NCBI GenBank assembly: GCA_002342505.1
Contig: DDQB01000085.1
Span: forward strand, 1-43,796
DNA length: 43,796 nucleotides
Reading direction: 5' to 3'
Source of the DNA: Acidaminococcaceae bacterium UBA2453
Lineage (GTDB): Bacteria; Bacillota; Negativicutes; Acidaminococcales; Acidaminococcaceae
Part shown: positions 24,024-32,392 of the stretch, piece after piece
Layout: every line of letters starts with the position of its first letter
Numbering within the stretch: position 1 is the stretch's first letter
Notes under the pieces: model-generated
Seen by the model: the letters and a program-made list of their open reading frames with translations, nothing else
Told to the model about the DNA's origin: nothing
The model's database searches: none
Translations under genes and position numbers: made by a program

Positions 24024-25496
24024 ATGTCACAGGAAATTCGCGTACGTTTTGCACCAAGCCCTACCGGGCCGTTCCATATCGGAGGCGCCCGCAGCGCTCT
24101 GTTTAACTGGCTGCTGGCCAGAAAGCTGGGCGGAAAGATGGTGCTTCGTATTGAAGATACGGATCGCAAACGTTCTACTCCGGAATCGGAAGAGAACATT
24201 AAAAATGCCTTAAAGTGGCTGGGGCTGGACTGGGACGAAGGCGTTGACGTAGGCGGTCCATACGGCCCCTACCGCCAGATGGAGCGGCTGGATATCTATA
24301 AGAAATATACAGATCAGTTGCTTGCGGAAGGAAAAGCCTATTACTGTTACTGCACGCCGGAAGAACTGGAAGAGGAACGTCAGGCGCTGCTGAAAGACGG
24401 GAAGATGCCCCGGTACATGGGAAAATGCAGAAGCCTGACCCGGGAGCAGATCGAAAAATATGAGGCGGAAGGCCGCAAGCCTTCCATCCGTCTCCGTGTG
24501 CCGCCCAATGAAAAGATCGTTGTCCACGACCTGGTCCGCGGCGATGTAGAATTCGATTCCAATGGAATCGGGGATTTTGTCATTGTTAAATCTGACGGGA
24601 TTCCTACCTATAATTATGCTGTTGTTATTGATGACAGCCTGATGCACGTGACCCATGTAATCCGGGCAGAGGAGCATTTATCCAATACGCCGCGGCAGTT
24701 GCTGGTCTATGACGCACTGGGCTTTGAAAAGCCAGTATTCGGCCATATTTCACTGATCCTGGGCACGGATCATACCAAAATGAGCAAACGGCATGGCGCC
24801 ACCTCCCTGGATGCCTACCGCCAGAAAGGCTATATCCCGGCAGGCCTGAACAACTTCCTGGCGTTGCTGGGCTGGGCCCCCAGCGGGGAGAAGGAAATCT
24901 TCACCATGGAAGAAGCGATTCAGGAATTCTCCCTGGATCGCGTGGCTAAAAACCCGGCGGTCTTTGACTTTAAGAAGCTGGACTGGATTAACGGTCAGCA
25001 CATCCGCAAGATGACTGCGGAAGACTTCTGGGAACTGGCAGTTCCCTTTATGAAAGAGGCCGGTTACATGACCGGAACAGAAGAGGGCGGACAGCTGGAA
25101 TGGCTGAAAAAGGTCGTAGCTACGGCTCAGAACCAGGTGGACTATGGCGCCCAGATCCCGGAAAAAGTTGCCATGTATTTCAGCGATGAATTTGAGTTTG
25201 AAAACGAAGAAGCGGCAGCCGTATTGAAAGAAGAGACCGCGCCCATGGTAATGAAGGCGCTGCTGGAAGAATTAAAGGCGCTGCCGGAAGTGAACCGTGA
25301 TACAGTGAAGGCCACCTTTAAGAAAGTGCAGAAAGCTAACAAGCTGAAAGGGCAGCAGGTCTACATGCCCATTCGCGTTACCCTTACCGGCAACCAGCAC
25401 GGGCCGGAACTGGCGGAGATGATTCCGCTGTTTGGGCTGGCTCGTACGGAAAAACGCATTTTGGCAAGTCTGGCAAAAGCAGGGATCCAATTATAA
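24024..25496 (+). CDS. gltX: Glutamate--tRNA ligase
   Basis: This class I synthetase charges tRNA-Glu; in bacteria without GlnRS it may also mischarge tRNA-Gln. The 490-residue protein has FAPSPTGPFHIGGAR with the HIGH-type motif at 18-21, a C-rich YYCYCTPEELEEER segment and KMSKR (252-256). The anticodon-binding C-terminal domain is present. The ATG at 24024 follows GGAGGG. The 153-base gap after ispF holds AT-rich DNA but no T-box or clear terminator. In Bacillus, cysE separates gltX and cysS; it is missing here. Confidence 0.95.
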   Translation: MSQEIRVRFAPSPTGPFHIGGARSALFNWLLARKLGGKMVLRIEDTDRKRSTPESEENIKNALKWLGLDWDEGVDVGGPYGPYRQMERLDIYKKYTDQLLAEGKAYYCYCTPEELEEERQALLKDGKMPRYMGKCRSLTREQIEKYEAEGRKPSIRLRVPPNEKIVVHDLVRGDVEFDSNGIGDFVIVKSDGIPTYNYAVVIDDSLMHVTHVIRAEEHLSNTPRQLLVYDALGFEKPVFGHISLILGTDHTKMSKRHGATSLDAYRQKGYIPAGLNNFLALLGWAPSGEKEIFTMEEAIQEFSLDRVAKNPAVFDFKKLDWINGQHIRKMTAEDFWELAVPFMKEAGYMTGTEEGGQLEWLKKVVATAQNQVDYGAQIPEKVAMYFSDEFEFENEEAAAVLKEETAPMVMKALLEELKALPEVNRDTVKATFKKVQKANKLKGQQVYMPIRVTLTGNQHGPELAEMIPLFGLARTEKRILASLAKAGIQL

Positions 25497-25584
25497 AAGG
25501 CAGGTCCTCACAAGGTAACAGGAATATTGCAATCAGCGCGCAGGTCATGTAAGCAGAACATGGCAGGCGAAAGGAGTGAAAAGA

Positions 25585-27027
25585 ATGGCAATCAAGGTTT
25601 ATAATACCATGACCCGCAGAAAAGAAGAGTTTGTTCCCATGAATCCCGGAAAAGCGAGCATCTATGTCTGCGGCGTGACCCCCTATAACCATCCCCATAT
25701 CGGAAATGCCCGGCCCTTTGTGACCTGGGATGTGATCCATCGTTTTCTGGAGCATGAAGGCTATGATGTGACCCATGTCCAGAATTTTACGGATGTGGAT
25801 GATAAGATCATCAATACCGCCAATGAAGAAGGCGTACAGTGGAGCGATATCTGCGGACGGTATATCGAATCCTATTTTGAAGTGATGGATAAACTGAATG
25901 TGCGCCGGGTGCAGGTCTATCCCCGCGTATCCCGGCATATTCCGGATATAATCAATACCGTGCAGGCGCTGATTGATAACGGCTATGCCTATGTGGTTGA
26001 CGGCGACGTATATTACAGTGTGGAGAAATTCAAGCGGTACGGCTGCCTGTCCGGTCGCGACCTGAATGATATGATGGCAGGCGCCCGGGTAGATGTTGAC
26101 GACCGGAAGCAGAACCCCATGGACTTTGCGCTGTGGAAGGCTGCCAAACCGGGTGAACCGGCCTGGGATTCTCCCTGGGGAAAGGGCCGTCCCGGCTGGC
26201 ATATTGAATGCTCTACCATGAGCATGAAGTATCTGGGTTCTTCCTTTGACTTCCATGGAGGCGGAAGCGACCTGATCTTCCCCCATCATGAAAACGAGAT
26301 CGCCCAGTCGGAAGGCGCGACAGGGGTGCACCCCTTTGTCCGTTACTGGCTGCATAATGGGTTTATTACTGTAAATGAAGAAAAAATGTCCAAGTCCCTG
26401 GGGAACTTCTTTACCGTGAAAGACATCCTGGCTCATTTCGCGCCGGAGACCTTACGCTTCTTTATCGTGTCCACCCATTACAGAAGTCCGTTGGATTTCA
26501 GCGATGCAAGACTGAAAGAGGCGGATGCGAGCCTGCAGCGTCTGCGTACTGCCAAAGAGAACCTGGCCGGGTTGCGCAGGATCATCGGCGGCGGACCCAC
26601 GGAAGAAAGCCTGGAGCTTCGTAAAAAGATCGAACAGCTTCGCGAAGAGTTCATGGAAGCCATGCGGGATGATTTCAATACGGCTCTGGCCATCAGCCAT
26701 ATGTTTGCCTTGGCGAAAGAGATCAATGTCTATAAAGCCCGGGTGGATTCCGAAGGTATTGCCCCGGACGGGAAATTAGTGGATATGATGAGCAAGGTGT
26801 TTGCGGAATTCTGCTCCATCATTGGCGTGCTGGAAGGAGAAGCGGATGCCCCGGCTGTCGGCGAAGCCGGAATGGAAGCGGAACTGATGCAGCTTTTGCT
26901 GGATATGCGGCAGGAAGCCCGCAAAGCCAAAAACTTTGCCCAGGCAGACGCCATCCGCAATAAGCTGGGCGAAATGGGAATCGTAATTGAAGATACGCCA
27001 CAGGGCGCCCGGTGGAAAAAACAGTGA
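25585..27027 (+). CDS. cysS: Cysteine--tRNA ligase
   Basis: The class I enzyme charges tRNA-Cys. The 480-residue protein has zinc ligand C29 in YVCGVTPYNHPHIGN with the HIGH-type motif at 38-41, the WHIECSTMSMKYLG and GGGSDLIFPHHENEIAQSE zinc and substrate segments, and KMSKS (267-271). The ATG at 25585 is eight bases after AGGAG; an upstream in-frame GTG overlaps that site. It overlaps mrnC by 16 bases. Confidence 0.96.
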   Translation: MAIKVYNTMTRRKEEFVPMNPGKASIYVCGVTPYNHPHIGNARPFVTWDVIHRFLEHEGYDVTHVQNFTDVDDKIINTANEEGVQWSDICGRYIESYFEVMDKLNVRRVQVYPRVSRHIPDIINTVQALIDNGYAYVVDGDVYYSVEKFKRYGCLSGRDLNDMMAGARVDVDDRKQNPMDFALWKAAKPGEPAWDSPWGKGRPGWHIECSTMSMKYLGSSFDFHGGGSDLIFPHHENEIAQSEGATGVHPFVRYWLHNGFITVNEEKMSKSLGNFFTVKDILAHFAPETLRFFIVSTHYRSPLDFSDARLKEADASLQRLRTAKENLAGLRRIIGGGPTEESLELRKKIEQLREEFMEAMRDDFNTALAISHMFALAKEINVYKARVDSEGIAPDGKLVDMMSKVFAEFCSIIGVLEGEADAPAVGEAGMEAELMQLLLDMRQEARKAKNFAQADAIRNKLGEMGIVIEDTPQGARWKKQ

Positions 27028-27482
27028 AATTTATCCGTTTTCAACAGTTAAGAGAACAGGCGCTGGCCCTTTGCAAGGAAGAAGGCAGGCCGTTACCAGA
27101 TCCGAATCAGATGAATCCGATCGTACTGGCGCTGATCGGGGACAGTGTCTTTACGTTTTACGTCCGGATGCGGCTGTTGTCAGTTTCCAGCCATGTCCAG
27201 GTCATTCATACCATAGCGGCTAAAATGGTCTCGGCAGTGATGCAGGCGAAAGCCATGCATGACATGGAAGCCGGACTGTCGGAAGAAGAGGCGTTTATCG
27301 TTCATCGGGGACGAAACGCAAAGTCCATGGCGCCCAAAAGCGCCAGCGTCAGCGAGTATCATGCGGCAACTGCTTTTGAGGCGCTGTGCGGCTGGCTGCT
27401 GCTGACAGACCGGGACGCAAGGCTGGTAGAAGTGCTTGAACAGGCATTCCAGCTGATTTCCCGGGAAATGAAAAAAGTATGA
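27012..27482 (+). CDS. mrnC: Mini-ribonuclease III
   Basis: MrnC is an RNase III-like enzyme without a dsRNA-binding domain that matures 23S rRNA in Bacillus. The 156-residue protein has the core motif ALIGDSVFTFYVR, with catalytic-site D44, and the later AFEALCGWLLL, where the conserved glutamate lies. The start is taken as GTG at 27012, inside cysS; another GTG at 27024 would shorten the product by four residues. Direct linkage to cysS is conserved across Firmicutes. Confidence 0.92.
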   Translation: MEKTVKFIRFQQLREQALALCKEEGRPLPDPNQMNPIVLALIGDSVFTFYVRMRLLSVSSHVQVIHTIAAKMVSAVMQAKAMHDMEAGLSEEEAFIVHRGRNAKSMAPKSASVSEYHAATAFEALCGWLLLTDRDARLVEVLEQAFQLISREMKKV

Positions 27483-27555
27483 TTTTATAAAACCGGAAAC
27501 AGAAGCAAAGAGTGGAATCGAATTCCGGATAAACTTAAAAAAGGAGAGGATCATT

Positions 27556-28287
27556 ATGAATGTTGTATTACTGAGACATACTCCGGATCCGGATAAAACC
27601 GTAGCATTGAGCGCACGCCTGTGCTATTCTCCGGTAGGAGTGACGGAACTGCAGGAAAAAATGAGCGATGAGGATGCGGCCAGGCTGGTACGCATGTTAG
27701 TGCGTATGGGCCATTTCTCACCTATTGAACATGTTACGTTTACCTTTGCGATCGAAGGAGTTTCCCGTGTTCTGACACACCAGCTGGTGCGTCACCGGAT
27801 CGCTTCCTATTCCCAGCAGTCCCAGCGGTATGTAAAGGAGCACGCTTTTGAATCCATTATGCCGCCTGCCGTGGCAGCGATTCCGGAAGCGAAGGCAAAG
27901 TTTGAAGCCTGTATGCAGGATCTGCAGGATCTGTATAATGACCTGACGGACCATTATGGCATTGCCAACGAAGATGCCCGCTATGTATTGCCCAACTCGG
28001 CGGAAACGAAGATCGTCTGTACCTTTAACGCCCGTTCCCTGTACAACTTCTTCAATCTGCGCTGCTGCAACCGGGCCCAGTGGGAAATTCGGGAGCTTGC
28101 CTGGAAAATGCTGGTAGAGTGCCGTAAGGTTGCGCCGATCCTGTTTGAAAAGGCAGGCCCGGACTGCGTAGCGAAGGGAACCTGTAAAGAAGGTAAGATG
28201 AGCTGCGGTATCCTGCCCAAAGTAAAGGCATATCAGGCAGAAGGTAAAGATGTGTCCGAACTGTTCCTGCCGCATGAAGAATCATAA
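27556..28287 (+). CDS. thyX: FAD-dependent thymidylate synthase
   Basis: ThyX methylates dUMP using methylenetetrahydrofolate and reduced FAD, so no dihydrofolate is made. The 243-residue protein contains the signature RHRX7S as RHRIASYSQQS (79-89), plus an N-terminal FSPIEHVTFTF and the C-terminal NARSLYNFFNLRCCNRAQWEIR-type region. The ATG at 27556 follows AAGGAGAGG. ThyX sits between mrnC and rlmB, which are adjacent in Bacillus, so it has been inserted into the conserved block. Confidence 0.96.
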   Translation: MNVVLLRHTPDPDKTVALSARLCYSPVGVTELQEKMSDEDAARLVRMLVRMGHFSPIEHVTFTFAIEGVSRVLTHQLVRHRIASYSQQSQRYVKEHAFESIMPPAVAAIPEAKAKFEACMQDLQDLYNDLTDHYGIANEDARYVLPNSAETKIVCTFNARSLYNFFNLRCCNRAQWEIRELAWKMLVECRKVAPILFEKAGPDCVAKGTCKEGKMSCGILPKVKAYQAEGKDVSELFLPHEES

Positions 28288-28310
28288 AGCAGGGGATATT
28301 CCCTTTATAT

Positions 28311-28338
28311 CCGGCAGCAATACCGCTGCCGGTTTGTT
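28311..28338 (+). terminator. Hairpin between thyX and rlmB, probable leaky terminator
   Basis: CCGGCAGC (28311-28318) pairs perfectly with GCTGCCGG (28325-28332) around six bases, followed by TTTGTTT. It lies just before the rlmB Shine-Dalgarno site and, with no rlmB promoter evident, may only partly terminate. Confidence 0.55.
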
Positions 28339-28353
28339 TCAGGAGTAAGTTAT

Positions 28354-29097
28354 ATGGCGGAAGAGATTATTGCGGGACGTAACGCGGTGCTGGAAGCGCT
28401 GGCAAGTAAACGGCCGGTCAATAAGGTTTATATCAGGAACGGCGTGCATGGGGGCAGTATAGATAGGCTGATTGCTGCTGCCCGGGAAGCGGCTGTCCCC
28501 GTTGAATTCGTCCAGGAGGAAAAGCTGGACAAACTGGCCGAAGGAGTGCGGCATCAGGGAGTGGCGGCATTGGCTGCGCCCGTAGCGTTTCATACGCTGG
28601 AAGAAATATTGGAGCAGGCGTATGAAAAAACTGATAAACCTTTCCTGTTGCTGCTTGACGAGCTGCAGGATCCCCAGAATGTCGGCGCCCTGATCCGCAG
28701 CGCGGACGCAGCCGGAGCGCACGGCGTTCTTTTGCCGAAACGGAGGAGCTGCCCGTTGAATATGACGGTAGCGAAGATTTCGGCCGGAGCGGTCAATTAT
28801 GTGCCGGTAGTGCAGATTGGAAATATTGCCCAGACATTACGGTCATTGAAAAAACAGGGCTTTTGGGTCGTGGGCGCCGATATGGACGGGGAACGCCTGC
28901 ATTTTGAGGCGGATCTTGACCGTCCTGTGGTGTTGGTAATTGGCGCCGAAGGAAAAGGATTGGGACGTCTGGTCCGTGAAAACTGCGACATGCTGGTCCG
29001 CATTCCCATGCAGGGCGGGGTGAATTCCCTAAACGCATCAGCAGCCGGTGCGATTTTGATGTATGAGGTCGTACGGCAGCGCATGCTGAAGGTGTAA
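28354..29097 (+). CDS. rlmB: 23S rRNA 2'-O-ribose methyltransferase, RlmB/TrmH family
   Basis: SpoU-family enzymes methylate ribose 2'-OH; RlmB modifies G2251 of 23S rRNA. The 247-residue protein has an N-terminal substrate-binding domain (AEEIIAGRNAVLEAL) and a SPOUT knot domain. Its motifs are LQDPQNVGALIRSADA (about 104-119), VIGAEGKGLGRLV (about 195-207) and RIPMQGGVNSLNAS (about 216-229). The ATG at 28354 follows AGGAG. The exact target nucleotide is inferred from family and context next to rae1. Confidence 0.92.
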   Translation: MAEEIIAGRNAVLEALASKRPVNKVYIRNGVHGGSIDRLIAAAREAAVPVEFVQEEKLDKLAEGVRHQGVAALAAPVAFHTLEEILEQAYEKTDKPFLLLLDELQDPQNVGALIRSADAAGAHGVLLPKRRSCPLNMTVAKISAGAVNYVPVVQIGNIAQTLRSLKKQGFWVVGADMDGERLHFEADLDRPVVLVIGAEGKGLGRLVRENCDMLVRIPMQGGVNSLNASAAGAILMYEVVRQRMLKV

Positions 29098-29098
29098 G

Positions 29099-29611
29099 AT
29101 GAAAGAGTATTATCTGATAGATGGATATAATGTCATAAACAACTGGCAGGAATTCACAGGTATCAGGGATCAGGATCTGGAACATGCGCGCGAAATTCTG
29201 ACGGGAAAAGTGGCGGAATTCGCTGCGTTTCACGGGTATGATGCGATTGTCGTATTTGATGCGATGGATGTAAAAGGGCCGGAATCGACGGAAACAGTCG
29301 GCGGCTGTACAGTTGTATATACAGCTGAACATGAGACTGCCGACAGCTGGATTGAGAGGCAGACATACCAGACGGCACGAAAAGGATGTAAGGTTTTTGT
29401 AGTGACCAGCGACAAAGCGGAACAGGACAGCGTACTGGGTTCCGGCGCCTACCGCATCTCTGCCCGGGAGTTTCGAGAGATGTATTACCGCACCAAAAAG
29501 CAAATCGAAGAAAAGGTGGAAGCCCTGCCGGGAAATTCTGGCAGACGCGAGTTAGGCGGACGTATCAGCGATACGGTTGCAGTGCATCTGGAACAGCTGC
29601 GGCGCAAGTGA
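29099..29611 (+). CDS. rae1: YacP/Rae1-type NYN domain ribosome-associated endoribonuclease
   Basis: Bacillus Rae1 cleaves mRNA in the ribosomal A site. The 170-residue protein has the NYN (PIN-like) start YYLIDGYNVINNW with catalytic D8, a second acidic cluster VVFDAMDVKG and VVTSDKAEQD near the third acidic position. The start follows the rlmB stop by one base, with GAAGGTG as ribosome site, so the pair is coupled. Position before sigH is conserved. Confidence 0.9.
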   Translation: MKEYYLIDGYNVINNWQEFTGIRDQDLEHAREILTGKVAEFAAFHGYDAIVVFDAMDVKGPESTETVGGCTVVYTAEHETADSWIERQTYQTARKGCKVFVVTSDKAEQDSVLGSGAYRISAREFREMYYRTKKQIEEKVEALPGNSGRRELGGRISDTVAVHLEQLRRK

Positions 29612-29668
29612 CGATCGGGCGCCTGTGGTTACGCCTGAAAAAATGGCGGGAGAAAATCTGCGTTTTGT

Positions 29669-29698
29669 TTGACGCTGGGATATCCTGTCGTGTATAAT
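29669..29698 (+). promoter_or_regulatory. sigH promoter
   Basis: TTGACG (29669-29674) and a perfect TATAAT (29693-29698) are 18 bases apart. Transcription would start near 29705, about 70 bases before the sigH start. Confidence 0.75.
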
Positions 29699-29727
29699 GA
29701 GTATATCCTTAAATTATGATGGCGTGT

Positions 29728-29741
29728 CGGAAGTTCTTCCG
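29728..29741 (+). repeat. Short inverted repeat in the sigH leader
   Basis: CGGAAG-TT-CTTCCG is a perfect six-base inverted repeat inside the expected sigH 5' leader. A two-base loop is tight, so as RNA it would open by one pair; as DNA it could be a protein-binding palindrome. Confidence 0.4.
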
Positions 29742-29774
29742 GCCGGGAAAATAATGAAAGGTGGACCATAATAG

Positions 29775-30512
29775 ATGAAAGAGGGAGTCATCGATCCCTA
29801 TGCCCAATTTGCCAAGATGTCAGATGAGGACATTGTAGAATATGCGAATTCTTCCAATAATGTGCTGGCGCAGGAATATCTGCTGCATAAATATCGCAAT
29901 TTCGTGCGGGGGAAAGCGAAAAGCTATTTCCTGATCGGCGCGGAAAGAGAAGATATCGTGCAGGAAGGCATGATTGGGTTATACAAGGCAATCCGGGATT
30001 TTCGAAATGATAAACAGGCATCTTTCCGCTCTTTTGCGGAACTGTGCGTGACCCGGCAGATTATTACGGCGGTCAAAACGGCGACGCGTCAGAAGCATAT
30101 CCCGCTTAATTCATATGTATCTCTCAATAAGCCGATCTTTGAAAAGGATTCGGACCGGACGCTGCTGGATGTACTGTCCGGCGGGACGCGTATCGTAAAC
30201 CCGGAAGAGATGATCATACGCAGGGAGGAATTTACCGATATCAAAAATAAGATGAATACCGTTCTGAGCGATCTGGAATGGGAAGTGTTCATGAATTATC
30301 TGGACGGCAAATCGTATCAGGAGACGGCAAAAGAACTGCACCGGCATATCAAATCCATAGATAACGCTCTGCAGCGTGTGAAAAGAAAGGTGGAAAAGTA
30401 CAAGGAACTCAATGGGGATGATTCGGATATCCAGACGGTATGTTCCTGCATCCTTTCGATTGAGTCAAAAAGAAAACATCAGAGGAAAACCTCGCCCGCA
30501 AAAAGAAAATGA
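29775..30512 (+). CDS. sigH: RNA polymerase sigma-H (SigH/Spo0H-like) factor
   Basis: SigH directs transition-phase and, in many Firmicutes, competence and sporulation genes. The 245-residue protein has region 2 (EYLLHKYRNFVRGKAKSYF, then REDIVQEGMIGLYKAIRDF, the core-binding and -10 recognition segment) and region 4 (VLSDLEWEVFMNYLDGKSYQETA plus IKSIDNALQRVKRKV as -35 recognition helices). About 34 residues beyond region 4 (from KELNGDDSD) form a C-terminal tail ending in a Lys/Arg-rich stretch. That makes it longer than the 218-residue Bacillus protein. The ATG at 29775 follows AAAGGTGG ten bases upstream. Confidence 0.93.
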   Translation: MKEGVIDPYAQFAKMSDEDIVEYANSSNNVLAQEYLLHKYRNFVRGKAKSYFLIGAEREDIVQEGMIGLYKAIRDFRNDKQASFRSFAELCVTRQIITAVKTATRQKHIPLNSYVSLNKPIFEKDSDRTLLDVLSGGTRIVNPEEMIIRREEFTDIKNKMNTVLSDLEWEVFMNYLDGKSYQETAKELHRHIKSIDNALQRVKRKVEKYKELNGDDSDIQTVCSCILSIESKRKHQRKTSPAKRK

Positions 30513-30653
30513 TAAAAGTGAAACACATTGCGGCGTAAAAAAAGGAATATAATAAATTATAAAAACTTTAAAGGATTTTATCTGAAGACAGCGAATATAT
30601 ATTATTAATGATATTATGAAATGTACAATGTCCGGCATTTTATATCATAGGAG

Positions 30654-30665
30654 TCTGTTAACAGA
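30654..30665 (+). repeat. Perfect 12-base palindrome before the BrxF-like gene
   Basis: TCTGTTAACAGA is an exact palindrome ending three bases before the AGGAGG ribosome site. Its last ten bases recur at the carD P2 start region. It could be an operator; the 170-base gap upstream is AT-rich with several possible -10 boxes, such as TGATATTAT (30609-30617), and no single clear promoter. Confidence 0.45.
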
Positions 30666-30682
30666 TTGAGGAGGTAATGAAA

Positions 30683-31141
30683 ATGAACCAGACAGAAGAA
30701 TTTGTAAAGATTGTTGAAGCAGCCAAAGAAACCAAGGGCGTAATCTTTGTAACTGGCAAGCCCGGGAGCGGAAAAAGCAAGGTGCTGCGTGAAGCGGCGG
30801 AAGACAAAAAATGGGATTATGTAGACTGCCGTATGCTGATCAGCGAAGAGTTCCTTGCGGTACCGAAGGAAGAGCGAAATGAAAAAGCTCCTGCTATGAT
30901 GGCGGAATCCCTTGCCAGCTATAATTCTGACGTTATCTTGTTAGATCGTTTACAGACCTTATTTGTGCCGGTATTTAATTTGGACGTAGCAGCCCTCTTA
31001 AAAGAATTAGGACAGAAATTTGTGCTAGTGGCTGCATGGCCGGGATATATCAAAGACGGTATGCTGTGCTATGATAAGTTTGACGGAACCGAATCCATCC
31101 GGATCCCGGAAGAAGGATTTACCATCTGGAATGTTGACTGA
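30683..31141 (+). CDS. BrxF-like small P-loop protein outside a BREX locus
   Basis: The 152-residue protein is a compact P-loop NTPase: Walker A GKPGSGKS (25-32) and Walker B VILLD (84-88). The second half, LDRLQTLFVPVFNLDVAALL then FVLVAAWPGYIKDGMLCY, matches the pattern I associate with BrxF of type 3 BREX phage-defence systems. In BrxF an LDxxxxLF motif, a leucine-rich helix and a V-AW-G motif lead into a G-L-Y segment. No other BREX gene is in the window. Two ATGs are possible; 30683 is eight bases after AGGAGG, while 30677 is too close. pfkA follows 20 bases later and is probably co-transcribed. Function unknown; the family link is by eye. Confidence 0.6.
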   Translation: MNQTEEFVKIVEAAKETKGVIFVTGKPGSGKSKVLREAAEDKKWDYVDCRMLISEEFLAVPKEERNEKAPAMMAESLASYNSDVILLDRLQTLFVPVFNLDVAALLKELGQKFVLVAAWPGYIKDGMLCYDKFDGTESIRIPEEGFTIWNVD

Positions 31142-31161
31142 GGCTGGGGAACAATAACTAT

Positions 31162-32265
31162 ATGATTAATGTGAAAGGTACGCTGGCAGTACTGACCGGC
31201 GGAGGGGACTGCCCGGGACTGAACGCGGTCCTGAATGCGGTTGTAAAAGCCGCGTTAGGGCATGGTTATCAGATTTATGGGATTGAGAACGGATTTAACG
31301 GTCTGATCCGGGACCGGATGAAACTGCTGACTTATGCAGATGTGTCCGGTATACTGCCCCGGGGCGGGACCGTGTTGGGTACAACGAACCGGGATAACCC
31401 CTTTAAGTTTGCACATGTGGAAAAAGACGGTTCGATCACCTATACAAATGAGAGTGAAACGATCGTAAAGAACCTTATCAGGCGCGGTATCGAAACCCTG
31501 ATCGTAATCGGTGGCGACGGCAGTCTGTCCATCGGCGCTCAGCTGGCGAGGGAATGCGGCGTAAAAGTCATCGGCGTTCCCAAGACCATAGACAATGATC
31601 TGCCCTGCACCGAGCGGACATTCGGGTTTGATACGGCCATGGCTGTAGCAACAGAAGCGGTTGATCGGCTGCACACTACGGCAGAGTCCCATCACCGGAT
31701 CATGATCTTGGAAGTAATGGGCCGGTATGCCGGATGGATCGCTTTGCATTCCGGCGTGGCAGGCGGAGCGGATGTGATCCTGATCCCTGAGATTCCCTAT
31801 CATCTGGATGCGGTTGCAAAGAAGATCTATAAGCGCCAGCAGGAAGGGAAGATGTTCAGTATTGTTGTGGTTGCGGAAGGCGCTAAACCTGAAGGCGGGG
31901 AAATGACCGTAGCCCGGATTGTAAAGAACAGTTTTGAACCAGTGCGCCTGGGCGGCGTTGGCAACAAGCTGGCGCAGGAGCTGGAAGAACTGACCGGCAT
32001 TGAAGCCCGTTGTACGATATTGGGATATCTGCAGCGGGGCGGTTCGCCTACCGCTTTTGACCGCGTGCTCTGCACCCGCTATGGCGTGGCAGCGGTTGAG
32101 GCCTGTCTGAAAGGGGAAAGCAACGTCATGGTTTCCCTGCGCAACGATTCCATTGTGGCGGTTCCGTTGCAGGAAGCCGGGGCTGAACCAAGATCTGTGA
32201 CCAGAGATAACGAGATCATCAAAGCCGCCAGAGCGATTGGCATCAGCTTTGGCGATGAGGAATGA
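31162..32265 (+). CDS. pfkA: 6-phosphofructokinase
   Basis: The enzyme phosphorylates fructose 6-phosphate to the 1,6-bisphosphate. At 367 residues it is longer than the 320-residue bacterial ATP enzyme. Motifs are LTGGGDCPGLN, GGDGS (117-121) and PKTIDND (140-146, catalytic D144). Gly at the position equivalent to E. coli 104 normally means ATP, while Lys at the 124 equivalent (K141) is typical of PPi-type or group III enzymes. This mixed signature fits long ATP-dependent or mixed-substrate phosphofructokinases. The ATG at 31162 has only a loose GGGGA upstream, and the gene likely shares a transcript with the BrxF-like gene. Confidence 0.93.
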   Translation: MINVKGTLAVLTGGGDCPGLNAVLNAVVKAALGHGYQIYGIENGFNGLIRDRMKLLTYADVSGILPRGGTVLGTTNRDNPFKFAHVEKDGSITYTNESETIVKNLIRRGIETLIVIGGDGSLSIGAQLARECGVKVIGVPKTIDNDLPCTERTFGFDTAMAVATEAVDRLHTTAESHHRIMILEVMGRYAGWIALHSGVAGGADVILIPEIPYHLDAVAKKIYKRQQEGKMFSIVVVAEGAKPEGGEMTVARIVKNSFEPVRLGGVGNKLAQELEELTGIEARCTILGYLQRGGSPTAFDRVLCTRYGVAAVEACLKGESNVMVSLRNDSIVAVPLQEAGAEPRSVTRDNEIIKAARAIGISFGDEE

Positions 32266-32276
32266 CCGTATTCCGT

Positions 32277-32312
32277 AAGGCGTATCCGGAGTACCGGGTG
32301 CGTCTTATTTTT
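32277..32312 (+). terminator. Intrinsic terminator after pfkA
   Basis: AAGGCGTATCCGG (32277-32289) pairs with CCGGGTGCGTCTT (32294-32306) over 13 positions with three G-U pairs and a four-base loop. A T-rich tail follows. Confidence 0.82.
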
Positions 32313-32343
32313 ATAAAAGATAAAAAGAATTATAAAAAAACAG

Positions 32344-32372
32344 TTGACAAACCGTTACGTTTCATGTATTAT
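32344..32372 (+). promoter_or_regulatory. Promoter of the tRNA cluster
   Basis: A perfect TTGACA (32344-32349) and TATTAT (32367-32372) are 17 bases apart, about 20 bases before the first tRNA. Confidence 0.85.
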
Positions 32373-32392
32373 ACTTACTGTCACTGAAATAT

